This document shows, one piece after another, positions 27,110-35,130 of a stretch of DNA of 64,000 bases (position 1 is the first letter of the stretch; each line of letters starts with the position of its first letter). The notes beneath the pieces are model-generated. The model saw nothing but the letters and a program-made list of their open reading frames with translations. It did not search any database and was not told where the DNA came from. The position numbers were made by a program, and so were the translations under genes. This stretch comes from Propionibacteriaceae bacterium. GTDB lineage: Bacteria; Actinomycetota; Actinomycetes; Propionibacteriales; Propionibacteriaceae. The stretch is from assembly GCA_031265875.1 (NCBI GenBank), contig JAISCA010000035.1, forward strand, positions 23,565 to 87,564, written 5' to 3'.

Positions 27110-28558
27110 ATGTCAAAGGTGACCTATTTCAGTGGCGAGACCTTCCCCTTGGAGATGCACAAGGTCCGTATCATTCAGAAGCTCAGTCTTCTACCCATCG
27201 AGGAACGGCTCAAAGCCATGGAGTCGGCGGGGTACAACACCTTCCTGCTGCAGAACCGCGATGTCTTCCTCGACATGTTGACCGACTCCGGGGTCAACGC
27301 CATGAGCGACCGTCAGCAGGCCGCCATGCTGCTGGCCGACGACGCTTACGCCGGCTCGGCCACCTTCACCCGGCTGCACGACAAGCTCAAGGACGTCTTC
27401 GGGATGCCCTACTTCCTGCCCGCCCACCAGGGCCGGGCCTGCGAGCACATCCTGGCCAAGGCCTACATCCGTCCCGGCTCGGTGGCGGCCATGAACTACC
27501 ACTTCACCACCGCCAAGGCGCACATCACCGAGCTGGGCGGCGAAGTGGTCGAACTGGTCATTCCGGAAGGCCTCAAGGTGACCAGCCAATTCCCCTTCAA
27601 GGGCAATCTGGACCTGGCCGCCTTCGAAGCTTTGGTGGCGGAACGCGGGGTCGAGAACATCGCCTTCCTGCGCATGGAGGCCGGCACCAATTTGATCGGC
27701 GGCCAGCCCTTCTCCCTGGCCAACCTACGGGCGGTGCGGGCGGCCTGCGACCGGCTGCGCGTCCGGCTGGTGCTGGACGCCTCCCTGCTGGCTGACAATT
27801 TGTACTTCATCAAGGCGCGCGAGCCGGAGTGCGCCGACCTCTCGATCGCCGAGATCGCGCGCGCCATGGCCGATTGCTCCGACATCATCTACTTCTCGGC
27901 TCGCAAGCTTGGGTTTGGCCGGGGCGGCGGCATCTGCGTCCGCGACGAGCGGATCTACCGTCAGTTGCGCGGTTTCGTGCCGATGTACGAGGGTTTCTTG
28001 ACCTACGGTGGCATGTCGGTGCGGGAGATGGAGGCCATCGCCGTCGGCTTGGACGAGACCTTGGACGAGGACATGATCAACCAGGGGCCGCTCTTCATCA
28101 ACCACATGGTGCGCGAGCTGGAGGCCAACGGCGTGCCGGTGGTGACCCCGCCGGGCGGCCTGGGGGCCCACCTCGACGCCATGCGCTTCCTCGACCATGT
28201 GCCCCAGACGCAGTATCCCTCGGGGGCGTTGGCGGCGTCGGTCTACCTGGCCTCCGGCGTGCGGGGCATGGAGCGTGGCACCTTGTCCGAACAGCGCGAT
28301 CCGGACGGTTCCGAGCCGCTGTCCCACATGGAATTGCTGCGCCTGGCCCTGCCCCGGCGGGTCTTCACCTTGTCCCAGGTCAACTACACCATCGACCGGG
28401 TGCGTTGGTTGTACGCCAACCGCCGCATCGTGGGCGGCCTGCGCTGGGTCGAGGAGCCCGAGGTGCTGCGCTTCTTCTACGGCCGGTTGGAGCCGATCGA
28501 CGGCTGGCAGCACAATCTGGTGGCTCAGTTCCGATCCGACTTCGGCTCCAGTCTTTAG
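27110..28558 (+). CDS. Beta-eliminating lyase: tyrosine phenol-lyase/tryptophanase family, divergent
   Basis: 482 residues, PLP fold type I. Family blocks include LTDSGVNAMSDRQQAAML, DDAYAGS, HQGRACEHI, AGTNLIGGQP, FSARK (Lys266 is the expected PLP Lys) and LALPRRVFT. The Arg in GMERG matches tyrosine phenol-lyase rather than tryptophanase, which is hydrophobic there. One change stands out: the conserved D-A-x-R motif that contacts PLP reads DASL (Asp223 kept, Leu226 for Arg), and the Lys before the PLP Lys is Arg. The reaction would be release of an aromatic or other leaving group from an amino acid, giving pyruvate and ammonia; the substrate is open. GGAGG precedes the ATG. It leads the flavoenzyme/ETF cluster. 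Confidence 0.8.
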   Translation: MSKVTYFSGETFPLEMHKVRIIQKLSLLPIEERLKAMESAGYNTFLLQNRDVFLDMLTDSGVNAMSDRQQAAMLLADDAYAGSATFTRLHDKLKDVFGMPYFLPAHQGRACEHILAKAYIRPGSVAAMNYHFTTAKAHITELGGEVVELVIPEGLKVTSQFPFKGNLDLAAFEALVAERGVENIAFLRMEAGTNLIGGQPFSLANLRAVRAACDRLRVRLVLDASLLADNLYFIKAREPECADLSIAEIARAMADCSDIIYFSARKLGFGRGGGICVRDERIYRQLRGFVPMYEGFLTYGGMSVREMEAIAVGLDETLDEDMINQGPLFINHMVRELEANGVPVVTPPGGLGAHLDAMRFLDHVPQTQYPSGALAASVYLASGVRGMERGTLSEQRDPDGSEPLSHMELLRLALPRRVFTLSQVNYTIDRVRWLYANRRIVGGLRWVEEPEVLRFFYGRLEPIDGWQHNLVAQFRSDFGSSL

Positions 28559-28634
28559 ACACGATTGAGGCGAACGTCAAGCGTTCACGCTTGTGAGAGA
28601 GCCGATTGAGTGTTTAAGACTCGCAAGATTCGAT
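28555..28634 (+). repeat. Dispersed hairpin repeat, copy 3
   Basis: Starts within the stop codon of the lyase gene (TTAGACACGATTGAGG). It has hairpin 1 (AAGCG TTCA CGCTT), the core GAGCCGATTGAGTGTTT, then hairpin 2 (GACTC GCAA GATTC, one mismatch). It sits between the lyase and the flavoenzyme gene and could affect their relative expression; there is no T-run. Confidence 0.75.
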
Positions 28635-28666
28635 AGGCGCCAGCCCCGACCCAAAGGACAACCACC

Positions 28667-30613
28667 ATGGCTTTCGAGCATCTTTTCAGACCGATCAAAG
28701 TCGGCTCCCAGGAGTTCAAGAACCGCATCGTCATGTCGCCGCACTCCGGGAACTGGCAGCGCGGCTCGGCTAAAGACTTGGCCTATCTCCGGGCCCGGGC
28801 CGAGGGCGGCGCGGCGGCTCTGATCCTGGCCTCGACCGTCTTCTCGCCCTACGACACAGCGCCCCACGGAGCCAACCCGATCGGTTCGCCGGCCGGCGTC
28901 GAGCGCCACGCCAAGGCCATCGCGACCATCCACGAGGCGGGCGCGAAGGCCATCTGCGAGATCGCGGCCGGCGGCGTCGCCCAGTCCTCGGCCAGCGTGC
29001 CGCTGGGCATGTTCTCCAACCAGTCCCGCTCCATGCTCAAGTCTGAGTACGGCCTCTTCGCCCATGTCGGCGGCTTGACCGCCCAGGCCTGCCGGGAGGC
29101 CGGGGCCGACGGGGTCGAACTCATGATGAGCTTCGGCGCCGCCATGCAGCTCTACAACTCCCCGCTCTACAACAAGCGCGAGGACGAGTACGGCGGCACG
29201 ATGGAGAAACGCCTCCGCTTCTCGCTCGAGGCCATCGCCGCCATGCGGGCCGTCGTCGGGCCGGACTTCATCATCGGCGCCGTCGTCGACGTCGACGAGT
29301 CCAACCTCGACGGCCTGACGCTGGAGGAAGGCGTCGAGATGTGCCGACTACTGACCGCGCCGGGCAACCTCGACTACCTGCGAGTCAACGCCAACAACGT
29401 CAAGTCGGAAGAGGGCCACCTCCACTATCCGTCGAGCTACCTGCCCCAAGGCATCGCCCTCTACGCGGCGGCGGCGGTCCGTGAGGTCGTGACAGACATC
29501 CCGATCATCGGCTCGCACCACATCAACACAGCCGAGTTCGCCGAGCAGGCCATCGCCGAGGGACAATGCGACATCGTGTCGATGGCGCGGGCGCTGATCG
29601 CCGACCCAGAGCTGCCGAACAAGGCCCGCCTCGGCCAAACCGAGGAGATCCGCGCCTGCATCGGCTGCGTCGAAGCCTGCTACCAGCGCTACATGCTGAA
29701 CGAGCCGATCGCCTGCTCAGTCAACCCCGAGGCCGGCCACGAGGAACTCCCGCCGCCCGCCCCGGCCGAGACGCCGAAGCAGGTCCTCGTCGTCGGCGGC
29801 GGCCTGGCCGGCCTCGAGACGGCGCTGGTCGCCGCCCAACGCGGCCACACGGTCACCGTCTGGGAGCAGGAGCCGGAGCTGGGCGGGACGGTCCACGTCC
29901 AGTCGAAGCTGCCGGGCCTGTCCGACCGGGCCGAGATCGCCCGCTGGTTGGAACTCCAGTTGACGAAGGCCGGCGCCACGATCGAGAAGAGCAAGCCGGC
30001 CACGGCCGACGCCGTCCTGGCCTTCGGCGCCGACACGGTCGTCCTGGCCACGGGCGCTGACTACGACAACAAAGGCATCACTCAAAACCTGATGTTCCCG
30101 ATCCCCGGCCTAGACCAGCTCCACGTCTACACGCCGGAGGACATCGTCCGGCGCGGCGCCACGGTCGAGGGCGACCGCGTCGTGGTCTACGACACGACCG
30201 GCTACCTGGTCGGCCCCGGCGTCGCGGAGCTCCTGGCCGACCAGGGCAAAGAGGTCGAGTTCGTGACCCAGCAGCCATACGCCGGCATGATGTTGACGAG
30301 CAACTACATGCACAACGTCATCATGGCCCGCCTGCTGACCAAGGCCAGGCTGACCCGTGACGTCCAAATCCGGGGCGTCGCCGGCGGCTCAGTCGCGCTG
30401 CGCAACATCTACACCTACGAGGAGTCCACCCTCGAGGGCATCGACGCCATCGTGCTGGTGACCGCGCGGACCCCGAACGAGGAGTTGTACCAGCAGCTCT
30501 CCGGCCAGATCAAGGACTTGAAGCTGGTCGGCGACGTCGACCGCTGCAACTACGTCAACTTCGGCATGTACGACGCGATGCAGGCCGGCAAACGTATTGG
30601 CGCCCTGGTCTGA
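28667..30613 (+). CDS. NADH:flavin oxidoreductase/2,4-dienoyl-CoA reductase-type iron-sulfur flavoenzyme
   Basis: 648 residues: an N-terminal Old Yellow Enzyme TIM barrel with FMN (1-320), a 4Fe-4S site C331-x2-C334-x3-C338-x11-C350 (CIGCVEACYQRYM), then FAD/NAD(P) domains (VLVVGGGLAGLETALVAAQRG, VVLATGADY). This layout is that of 2,4-dienoyl-CoA reductase, trimethylamine dehydrogenase and BaiCD/BaiH-type enzymes, which reduce C=C bonds or oxidise amines. The usual active-site strings are changed: EIAAGGVAQS stands where QLxHxGR is common, and VELMMSFGAAMQLYNSP where VEIHGAHGYL is common. The substrate is therefore probably not that of the known subfamilies. ATG 28667 has AAAGGAC upstream. 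Confidence 0.87.
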   Translation: MAFEHLFRPIKVGSQEFKNRIVMSPHSGNWQRGSAKDLAYLRARAEGGAAALILASTVFSPYDTAPHGANPIGSPAGVERHAKAIATIHEAGAKAICEIAAGGVAQSSASVPLGMFSNQSRSMLKSEYGLFAHVGGLTAQACREAGADGVELMMSFGAAMQLYNSPLYNKREDEYGGTMEKRLRFSLEAIAAMRAVVGPDFIIGAVVDVDESNLDGLTLEEGVEMCRLLTAPGNLDYLRVNANNVKSEEGHLHYPSSYLPQGIALYAAAAVREVVTDIPIIGSHHINTAEFAEQAIAEGQCDIVSMARALIADPELPNKARLGQTEEIRACIGCVEACYQRYMLNEPIACSVNPEAGHEELPPPAPAETPKQVLVVGGGLAGLETALVAAQRGHTVTVWEQEPELGGTVHVQSKLPGLSDRAEIARWLELQLTKAGATIEKSKPATADAVLAFGADTVVLATGADYDNKGITQNLMFPIPGLDQLHVYTPEDIVRRGATVEGDRVVVYDTTGYLVGPGVAELLADQGKEVEFVTQQPYAGMMLTSNYMHNVIMARLLTKARLTRDVQIRGVAGGSVALRNIYTYEESTLEGIDAIVLVTARTPNEELYQQLSGQIKDLKLVGDVDRCNYVNFGMYDAMQAGKRIGALV

Positions 30614-30718
30614 CCGAGTGCGGCCGGGCCGCGGGAGCGCCGCAGCGTCTCCGGTGGCCCGCCGCTCCTCAACGTCCACCCTCGTCCAACCCACCCCGAG
30701 AGAAACAGGAGTAACACC

Positions 30719-31576
30719 ATGAGGCCCATCTACAGCTTCGAACAGTACGGCAAGATGCGCGGCGTCGACATCCAGATCGCCGCTGAGACCCCACCGTTCG
30801 CCAGTCTGATCGACTTGACCGGCAAGGCCGCCATCGTCACGGGCGGCGCCCGTGGCCTCGGCTTCCACATCGTCAACCGCCTGGTCGAGGCCGGCGCCAA
30901 AGTCCTCATCGCCGACATCGCCACCGAGTTCGCCGAGGACGCCGTGGCCCACTTCCAAGGCCAGGGCGGGACCGTCGAATGGACGCCGTGCGACGTCCGC
31001 TCGACCGACCAGATCAAGGCCACCGTGGCCAAAGCCATCGAGTTGTTCGGCCAGATCGATATTCTGGTCAACAACGCCGGCGTCATGGGCATGGAAGTCC
31101 TGCCCCAGGTCACGGAGGAGGACTGGGACGACTTCGTCGACGTCAACGCCAAGGGCGGGGTCTTCTTCGCCCAGGCCGTGGCCGCCCACATGGTCGACCA
31201 AGGCGTCAAGGGCCGGATCGTCAACATCTCGTCCAACGCCGTCATGCCCTACGCCAGCCCCTACTTCGGCGAGGAGTTGGGCTATGTCGCCAGCAAAGCC
31301 GCCTTGATCAAAGCCAGCGAGGTCCTGGCCGAGTGCCTGGCGCCCCACGGCATCGTCGTGACCTGCCTGCTGCCCGGCGGCATGCGGTCGCCGGGGGCCT
31401 TCCTCATGAAACGGTCGCCGGACGTGCCCATCGACACGACCTCGCGCGCGCCCATGGCGATGAACCCGGACGAGGTCGCCCGGGTCGCCTTCATGATGGC
31501 CACCGACGTGGCCGTCTTCGCCGCCGGCGCCGTCATCAGCGTCGACTCCGCCGCCAGCCTGGGCCACCGGCTCTAG
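30719..31576 (+). CDS. Short-chain dehydrogenase/reductase (cluster SDR 1)
   Basis: 285 residues. A 30-residue N-terminal extension (IYSFEQYGKMRGVDIQIAAET) precedes the Rossmann fold: TGGARGLGFHIV, DVRSTDQIK, NNAGVMGM, NISSNAVMPYAS and YVASKAA. The catalytic Ser-Tyr-Lys set is present with an extended Ser-Tyr spacing. The second SDR of the cluster (35131) has a comparable extension. AGGAG precedes ATG. The probable role is oxidation or reduction of an alcohol or ketone intermediate made or used by the flavoenzyme. Confidence 0.87.
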   Translation: MRPIYSFEQYGKMRGVDIQIAAETPPFASLIDLTGKAAIVTGGARGLGFHIVNRLVEAGAKVLIADIATEFAEDAVAHFQGQGGTVEWTPCDVRSTDQIKATVAKAIELFGQIDILVNNAGVMGMEVLPQVTEEDWDDFVDVNAKGGVFFAQAVAAHMVDQGVKGRIVNISSNAVMPYASPYFGEELGYVASKAALIKASEVLAECLAPHGIVVTCLLPGGMRSPGAFLMKRSPDVPIDTTSRAPMAMNPDEVARVAFMMATDVAVFAAGAVISVDSAASLGHRL

Positions 31577-31613
31577 GCCGGCTCCGGCCGAGGGACACGA
31601 GGAGTCGCTCACC

Positions 31614-32630
31614 GTGGACAAGGTCATCTGGGTCTGGATCGAAGACCAGGCCGGCCAGCCCAGCGAGGCCAGCCTGGAGCTGCTGGGCGAGGCCCGGCGT
31701 CTGGCCGACAAGCGCGGCCAGACGGTCTACGCCGTCCGGCTGGGGGCCGAGCTCCCCGCCGGCGACCTCGCCCCTCACGGCGCCGACGTCGAATTGATCG
31801 GTCTGAGCGACCGGCTCAAGGCCTTCACAGTCGAGACCGCCCTGGCGGCGACCACCGCCTGGGCGGCCGACCATCCACCCGACCTCGTGCTGGTGGCGGC
31901 GACCCCGCAAGGGGCCAGCCTGGCTCCCCGGCTGGCGGCCCGGCTCGGCTTCGACTACGCGCCCCGGACGGTCATCGCCGAGCCGACTCCCGACGGCGGG
32001 CTCTCCCTCCGGCAGAGCGTCCTGGGTGGGAAGGCCAATGCCCTGTCAGCCTTCCCAGCGGGGTCGGGAGTCGTGCTGACGATGATCCCCGGCGCCCTCG
32101 GCCTCGACCCGCCCGACCCGAAACGGACAGGCCAGCGTCGGGTGGTCGAGTTCGGCCCGGACCAGGTCCCAGCTCCGGTCACTCAGGTCGGGAAGTTCAT
32201 CCCGGCCAATCCGGCCACGGTCGGGCTCGAGGAGGCCGACCGGATCATGGCCGGCGGCCTGGGCTTCGCCCGGGACGGGAACTGGGCCCTCCTGGAGGAG
32301 ACGGCCGCGCTCCTGGGGGCCGCCGTGGGCGGCTCCAAGCCGACCCTGGACCGGGGCTGGATCCCACCGGCCCGGTTGATCGGCCAATCGAGTGGCCGCC
32401 GTCTGGCCCCGCGCGTCTTCGTCGGCGTCGGCGTCTCGGGCAGCCCTCACTTCGTCGAAGGCATGAAGGAGGCCCGCCAGATCGTGGCCGTCAACCAGGA
32501 CAAGGGGGCTCCGCTGGTCGGATTGGCCGACCTCACGCTGGTGGGAGACCTGTACGAAATTTTGCCCGCGGTGGCCCGCCAACTGCGGGACCGCCCGCGC
32601 GGCCAGGACAGCGAGGAAACCGATGACTGA
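31614..32630 (+). CDS. fixB: Electron transfer flavoprotein alpha subunit
   Basis: 338 residues from GTG 31614. The N-terminal half (VIWVWIEDQAGQPSEASLELLGEARRLAD) is the ETF N-domain. The C-terminal FAD domain reads APRVFVGVGVSGSPHFVEGMKEARQIVAVNQDKGAPLVGLADLTLVGD, the FAD signature of ETF alpha/FixB. It pairs with the beta subunit at 34191 to carry electrons between a flavin dehydrogenase and the FixC-type oxidoreductase. Gene order here is alpha-C-X-beta, and the stop overlaps the fixC start by eight bases. Confidence 0.92.
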   Translation: MDKVIWVWIEDQAGQPSEASLELLGEARRLADKRGQTVYAVRLGAELPAGDLAPHGADVELIGLSDRLKAFTVETALAATTAWAADHPPDLVLVAATPQGASLAPRLAARLGFDYAPRTVIAEPTPDGGLSLRQSVLGGKANALSAFPAGSGVVLTMIPGALGLDPPDPKRTGQRRVVEFGPDQVPAPVTQVGKFIPANPATVGLEEADRIMAGGLGFARDGNWALLEETAALLGAAVGGSKPTLDRGWIPPARLIGQSSGRRLAPRVFVGVGVSGSPHFVEGMKEARQIVAVNQDKGAPLVGLADLTLVGDLYEILPAVARQLRDRPRGQDSEETDD

Positions 32631-33915
32631 GACTTGCGACGTCCTGGTGGTCGGAGCCGGCCCGGCCGGCACGGCGGCCGCGCTGACCGCGGCCCGGGCC
32701 GGTCTGAACGTCGTCGTCCTGGAGCGAGGCGAGTACGTCGGGGCCAAGAACCTGACCGGCGGCATGGTCCTGACCCGCGTCTTGGCCGACCTCATCCCCG
32801 ACTACGCCGACCGCGCCCCCCTGGAACGGCCGGTCGAGCACCAGCGCGTCATGCTGACCGACGGCCCCCGTGCCCTGACCCTCGACATCGGCAACGCCAC
32901 CTTCCTCGACCCGCCCCACAACGGCTTCACGGTCCTGCGCCGAGCCTTCGACGCCTGGCTGGCGGACGAGGCGCGAGCGGCCGGCGCCGTGATCGTGACC
33001 GGCGCCGTGGTGGACGACCTGATACTGGAGCGCGGCCAGGTGGTCGGCGTCCGGGCCCGTCTGCCCGAAGGCGAGCTGCGCGCGTCGGTCGTGGTCCTGG
33101 CCGACGGCGTCAACTCGTTGCTGGCCCAGCGGGCCGGGCTGCGCCGGGAGCACCGACCCCACGACGTCAGCCTCGGTGTCAAAGAGCTCTGGCGGCTGCC
33201 CGCAGCGGTGATCGACCAGCGCTGCGGCCTGAGGCGGGGCGCCGGGGCCGCCTACGCCGTCATCGGCGACTTCCTCCAGGGCATCCCCGGCGGCGGCTTC
33301 CTCTACACGAACAAGGACTCCCTGTCGGTCGGCGTCGTCGTCTCGCCGCTCGATCTGGCGCGGCGCCAGGTCACGGCCGACCAGGTCCTGGAAGGTTTCA
33401 AACGAATTCCCGAGATCGCCCGGCTGACCGAAGGCGGCCAGCTGGTCGAGTACGGCGCGCACCTCGTGCCCGAGGGCGGCTACGCCGCCCTGCCGCAGCT
33501 GTCGGGCGGCGGCGTCCTAGTGGCCGGCGACGCCGCCGGGCTGGTCGTCAACACTGGCCTGCTGCTGATGGGGATGAACTTGGCCCTCGACTCGGGGCGC
33601 TGCGCCGGCCAGGCGGCGGTCGCAGCCATCCGGCGCCACGACAGCTCGGCCGCCGGGCTGGCCGATTACGAACGGCGGCTCGGCCAGTCGGTCGCCCTGA
33701 CGGCTATGAGAGCCCACCGCCGGGCCCCGGCCCTGCTGCGGCGCGAGCGGCTGTTCGTGACCTACCCGCGCCTGGTGAACGACCTGCTGGCGGACCTGGT
33801 CACGGTCGGAGCCGGTCCGAAGCAGCCGTTCTGGCGGCTGGCCCGTCGCCGCTTGCGCGGGAAGGACGCGCTCGATCTGGCCCAGGACGCCTTCCGGGGA
33901 GCGAGGTCGCTGTGA
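32623..33915 (+). CDS. fixC: FixC-like FAD-dependent ETF:quinone oxidoreductase
   Basis: 430 residues. VLVVGAGPAGTAAALTAARAG is the FAD-binding Rossmann motif, followed by ERGEYVGAKNLTGGMVL, VIGDFLQGIPGGGFLYTNKDSLSVGV and VAGDAAGLVVNTGLLLMGMNLALDSG, the FixC/ETF-QO pattern. In FixABCX complexes it passes electrons from ETF to quinone, in some cases with bifurcation to ferredoxin. It is shorter than eukaryotic ETF-QO because the ferredoxin domain is a separate gene (fixX) that starts at its stop codon. Confidence 0.92.
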   Translation: MTETCDVLVVGAGPAGTAAALTAARAGLNVVVLERGEYVGAKNLTGGMVLTRVLADLIPDYADRAPLERPVEHQRVMLTDGPRALTLDIGNATFLDPPHNGFTVLRRAFDAWLADEARAAGAVIVTGAVVDDLILERGQVVGVRARLPEGELRASVVVLADGVNSLLAQRAGLRREHRPHDVSLGVKELWRLPAAVIDQRCGLRRGAGAAYAVIGDFLQGIPGGGFLYTNKDSLSVGVVVSPLDLARRQVTADQVLEGFKRIPEIARLTEGGQLVEYGAHLVPEGGYAALPQLSGGGVLVAGDAAGLVVNTGLLLMGMNLALDSGRCAGQAAVAAIRRHDSSAAGLADYERRLGQSVALTAMRAHRRAPALLRRERLFVTYPRLVNDLLADLVTVGAGPKQPFWRLARRRLRGKDALDLAQDAFRGARSL

Positions 33916-34175
33916 TGGACCGCGTCGACAAGCTGCTCCAGGTCCGCCACGTCGTCGACCTGAATCCCCACATCCAGATCGACACAGCCTGCTGCGCCGC
34001 GTGCGACGACCGCTGTCTGTGGTTCTGCCCGGCCGGCTGTTTCGAGGCCGGCCCCGAGGGCATCGCTTTTCAGTACGAGGGCTGCCTCGAGTGCGGCTCC
34101 TGCCGCGTGCTTTGCCCCGGCGTGAGCTGGGATTATCCGGCCGGCGGCCGGGGCGTGACGTTCCGGTTCGGGTGA
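33915..34175 (+). CDS. fixX: FixX-like ferredoxin
   Basis: 86 residues, starting at an ATG that overlaps the fixC stop (TGATG). Two Cys clusters are seen: CCAACDDRCLWFC and CLECGSCRVLC, as in the small ferredoxins of FixABCX and ETF-QO. The sequence HIQIDTACCAACDDRCLWFCPAGCF resembles FixX of carnitine and nitrogen-fixation clusters. It is a partner of FixC in the membrane-associated complex. Confidence 0.92.
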   Translation: MDRVDKLLQVRHVVDLNPHIQIDTACCAACDDRCLWFCPAGCFEAGPEGIAFQYEGCLECGSCRVLCPGVSWDYPAGGRGVTFRFG

Positions 34176-34190
34176 GTGGAAGGAGTGCTG

Positions 34191-35027
34191 ATGCGCATCG
34201 CGGTCTGCTTGAAGCAGGTCTACGACCTCGACGGGCCCTTCGCCCAGACCGAGGAGACGCCGGGGCTGGAGGATCGCGGCCTGGTCCGCTTGGTCAGCCC
34301 GGCGGACCAGGCCGGCTTGGCGCTGGTCGCCGCCGCCGGGCCGGCCGCCGAGATCACGGCGTTGGTGGTCGGCCCCGCTGACACGACTCCGGTGCTGCGC
34401 TGGGCGCTGGCCCACGGGGCCACGGCCGCGGCCCGGCTGTGGGATGAGTCGCTGACCGGGCCGGTCGCCGGACCGGGCGCCGCCGTCGTCCTGGCGGCCG
34501 CCGTGCGCCGCCTCGGGGCGGACCTGGTCGTCTGCGGCCACCGGGGCGCCGGCTACGTCGGCGCGGCTTTGGCGGAGCGGCTGGGCTACGCCCAAGTCGA
34601 CCATGTGGCCGCCCTGGCCCTGGCCGGCGACCGGCTCGAACTCGAACGCCGACTGGGCCGGGGCGCGCGCCAGGCCGTGGTCACGGCCCTGCCCGCCGTG
34701 GTCACGGTCGACCCCGGCACGGCCCAACCGCCCGAGGCGGCCCTGCCCGCCCTGATCCGTGCCCAGCGGGCGGACTGGCCCGTCTGGGGACTGGCCGAGT
34801 TGGATCTGCGTCCGTCCGATCTGCCTCGCCCAGCGGCCACCGTGACGGCCTACGCCCCGCCCCGCCGCCGCCCCCGCAAGTCGGCTGAGAAGGCCTTGAC
34901 CCCGCAACAGCGCATGCGCCAAATGATGGGCGGCGGAGCCAAGGCCAAGGCCGGGTCCGACAAGAGAGTGGTGGAGGGCCCACCCGAGAAGTTGGCGGCG
35001 GAGTTGATCGCTTTCCTGGAGGCCTGA
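34191..35027 (+). CDS. fixA: Electron transfer flavoprotein beta subunit
   Basis: 278 residues. RIAVCLKQVYD, LRWALAHGATAAARLWDE, DLVVCGHRGAGYVGAALAERLG and VVTALPAVVTVDPG are ETF-beta blocks, with the nucleotide-binding part in the middle. I start at ATG 34191 because of the GGAAGGAG six bases upstream. It closes the operon that began at 27110 or 28667, just before a strong hairpin at 35062-35117. Confidence 0.91.
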   Translation: MRIAVCLKQVYDLDGPFAQTEETPGLEDRGLVRLVSPADQAGLALVAAAGPAAEITALVVGPADTTPVLRWALAHGATAAARLWDESLTGPVAGPGAAVVLAAAVRRLGADLVVCGHRGAGYVGAALAERLGYAQVDHVAALALAGDRLELERRLGRGARQAVVTALPAVVTVDPGTAQPPEAALPALIRAQRADWPVWGLAELDLRPSDLPRPAATVTAYAPPRRRPRKSAEKALTPQQRMRQMMGGGAKAKAGSDKRVVEGPPEKLAAELIAFLEA

Positions 35028-35061
35028 CCGGCCGCATCGACTGAGACCCGCGGACGACTGG

Positions 35062-35117
35062 GACGCTTAGTTCGGGCGGCTCCCGCTGTTCCCCAGGAAC
35101 CGTCCGAACTAAGCGTC
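35062..35117. terminator. Strong hairpin between convergent operons (bidirectional terminator)
   Basis: Arms 35062-35079 (GACGCTTAGTTCGGGCGG) and 35100-35117 pair over 18 positions with a single G-U wobble, with a 20-base loop. It lies between the ETF-beta stop and the stop of the convergent SDR. There is no U-tract on either side, so it is a stem-only terminator of the type common in high-GC bacteria, or a 3'-end stabiliser. Confidence 0.75.
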
Positions 35118-35130
35118 GTCGGGCTTGCGA

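Noticed and set aside
27110..28558. Plain naming of this gene as tryptophanase (tnaA)
   Set aside because: The residue pattern near GMERG is closer to tyrosine phenol-lyase and a PLP-contact Arg is missing, so the substrate cannot be named from sequence.
32634..33914. Long frame overlapping fixC in another phase and reading into fixX
   Set aside because: Only the part from 33915 has ferredoxin motifs; the rest is arginine-rich out-of-frame translation of fixC.
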